Assembly (NCBI GenBank): GCA_030145365.1 | Contig: JAQYVS010000178.1 | Span: 1 to 6,780, forward strand | Source: Desulfofustis sp. | Lineage (GTDB): Bacteria; Desulfobacterota; Desulfobulbia; Desulfobulbales; Desulfocapsaceae | Direction: 5' to 3' | DNA: 6,780 nucleotides | In this document: positions 6,477 through 6,780 of the stretch, piece after piece | Layout: every line of letters begins with the position of its first letter | Numbering within the stretch: position 1 is the first letter of the stretch | Made by a program: the position numbers and the translations under genes | Notes under the pieces: generated by a model | The model's input: only the letters and a program-made list of their open reading frames with translations | Database searches by the model: none | What the model was told of the DNA's origin: nothing

Positions 6477-6489
6477 ATTGTGCCACAAT
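6477..6489. promoter_or_regulatory. Operator-like 13-bp dyad
   Basis: ATTGTG and CACAAT are perfect reverse complements around one central base, next to an AT-rich stretch containing ATCAATTGAT. The symmetry is typical of a dimeric regulator site, but there is no adjacent gene on the right. It lies about 185 bases upstream of the riboswitch promoter. Chance cannot be excluded. Confidence 0.25.
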
Positions 6490-6530
6490 GTGATATCTTG
6501 CTACGCTAAAAACAATGAGAGATTGTATTG

Positions 6531-6619
6531 GCAAGGTCAAACGTCGGAAGCCAAGCGGAAACTTAACCTTATCTGTACACATCTTAACCGGCCGCTTGCC
6601 TACCGCCGGTTGACCTTGC
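6531..6619. repeat. Large imperfect palindrome (36-bp arms), REP or mini-transposon-like
   Basis: The left arm (6531-6566, starting GCAAGGTCAA) and right arm (6584-6619, ending TTGACCTTGC) match at 28 of 36 positions when one is reverse-complemented. The outer ten bases and an inner AAGCGG block are exact. The loop is 17 bases. GATAATTGGGGTCAGAGTA follows immediately. Such structures are usually REP-type or non-autonomous mobile repeats, or remnants of a transposon end. No transposase gene is seen beside it in this window. Confidence 0.6.
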
Positions 6620-6780
6620 AGATAATTGGGGTCAGAGTAGAATGGCGCTAGTTTAAGGCCGTCGCCACGTATTTACTACGGTGTGCTATTTCTTTCATTT
6701 CGTGCCTCGATTTGGTTAGAAGTTGATAAGCTTTTGGGCGTCGTTTCCTACATCTAGGTTCACTCCGGCCTGGTCTTTGT

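Larger units (their letters stand above)
6300..6780. other. Non-coding right flank with dyads, a large palindrome and a possible gene end
   Basis: No convincing gene is present. From left to right it holds: AACACT/AGTGTT inverted repeat at 6364-6382; CTGGAC/GTCCAG at 6403-6431; an AT-rich block with palindrome ATCAATTGAT (6455-6464) and odd dyad ATTGTGCCACAAT (6477-6489); the large palindrome at 6531-6619; and the GGGGTCAGAGTA motif at 6628-6639. On the minus strand from 6778 a frame of 20 codons ends with TAA at 6716-6718. It could be the tail of a gene entering from the right, but it is too short to judge. Confidence 0.5.

Noticed and set aside
6515..6613. Plus-strand 32-codon frame starting ATG AGA GAT
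   Set aside because: It lies inside the large imperfect palindrome, has no Shine-Dalgarno and no recognisable product; it is explained by the repeat.
6716..6778. Minus-strand 20-codon frame ending in TAA, possibly the tail of a gene entering from the right
   Set aside because: Too short to distinguish from chance and no family recognised; mentioned only in the flank description.
6300..6780. CRISPR array, tRNA or integron attC site in the repeat-rich right flank
   Set aside because: No regularly spaced direct repeats, no cloverleaf, and the attC core pattern GTTRRRY/RYYYAAC is not met.

Overview
The window looks like a piece of a Gram-negative chromosome, most likely from the Desulfuromonadales/Geobacter-like deltaproteobacteria (Desulfobacterota). 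This placement is inferred from the Geobacter-style GEMM riboswitch, the zinc-ribbon IS91-type transposase and the secreted HYR/MopE-type protein. No rRNA or core marker gene is present to prove it.

Layout from left to right. (1) Positions 1-1485, + strand: the C-terminal part of a UvrD/Rep-type superfamily 1 helicase whose N-terminus lies outside the window. (2) 1486-1668: a short non-coding gap with small inverted repeats. (3) 1669-3099, + strand: an apparently intact IS91-like HUH transposase. (4) 3100-3245: a short gap between convergent genes, with inverted repeats that could belong to the IS end. (5) 3246-6026, - strand: a 926-residue exported, cysteine- and aspartate-rich multidomain protein. 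Its order is signal peptide, LVIVD/beta-propeller-like region, a beta/gamma-crystallin-like segment, a MopE-type Asp/Cys-rich motif, two HYR-like domains and a C-terminal Ig-like module. (6) 6027-6293, - strand: its long leader, which holds a cyclic-dinucleotide (GEMM-I, c-di-GMP-I-like) riboswitch aptamer overlapping a strong intrinsic terminator, then an orphan Shine-Dalgarno-like sequence and a run of nine G just before the start codon. (7) 6294-6780: non-coding DNA with AT-rich dyads, a large imperfect palindrome of about 89 bp and a GGGGTCAGAGTA motif, which looks like a mobile-element or REP-type scar.

The most interesting unit is part 5 plus part 6: a large secreted, probably calcium-binding surface or matrix protein that appears to be transcribed only when a cyclic dinucleotide stabilises the aptamer and blocks the terminator. 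A second, possibly variable layer is the poly-G tract that doubles as the ribosome binding site. The helicase and transposase appear unrelated to this unit; the transposase suggests that the region is recombinationally active.
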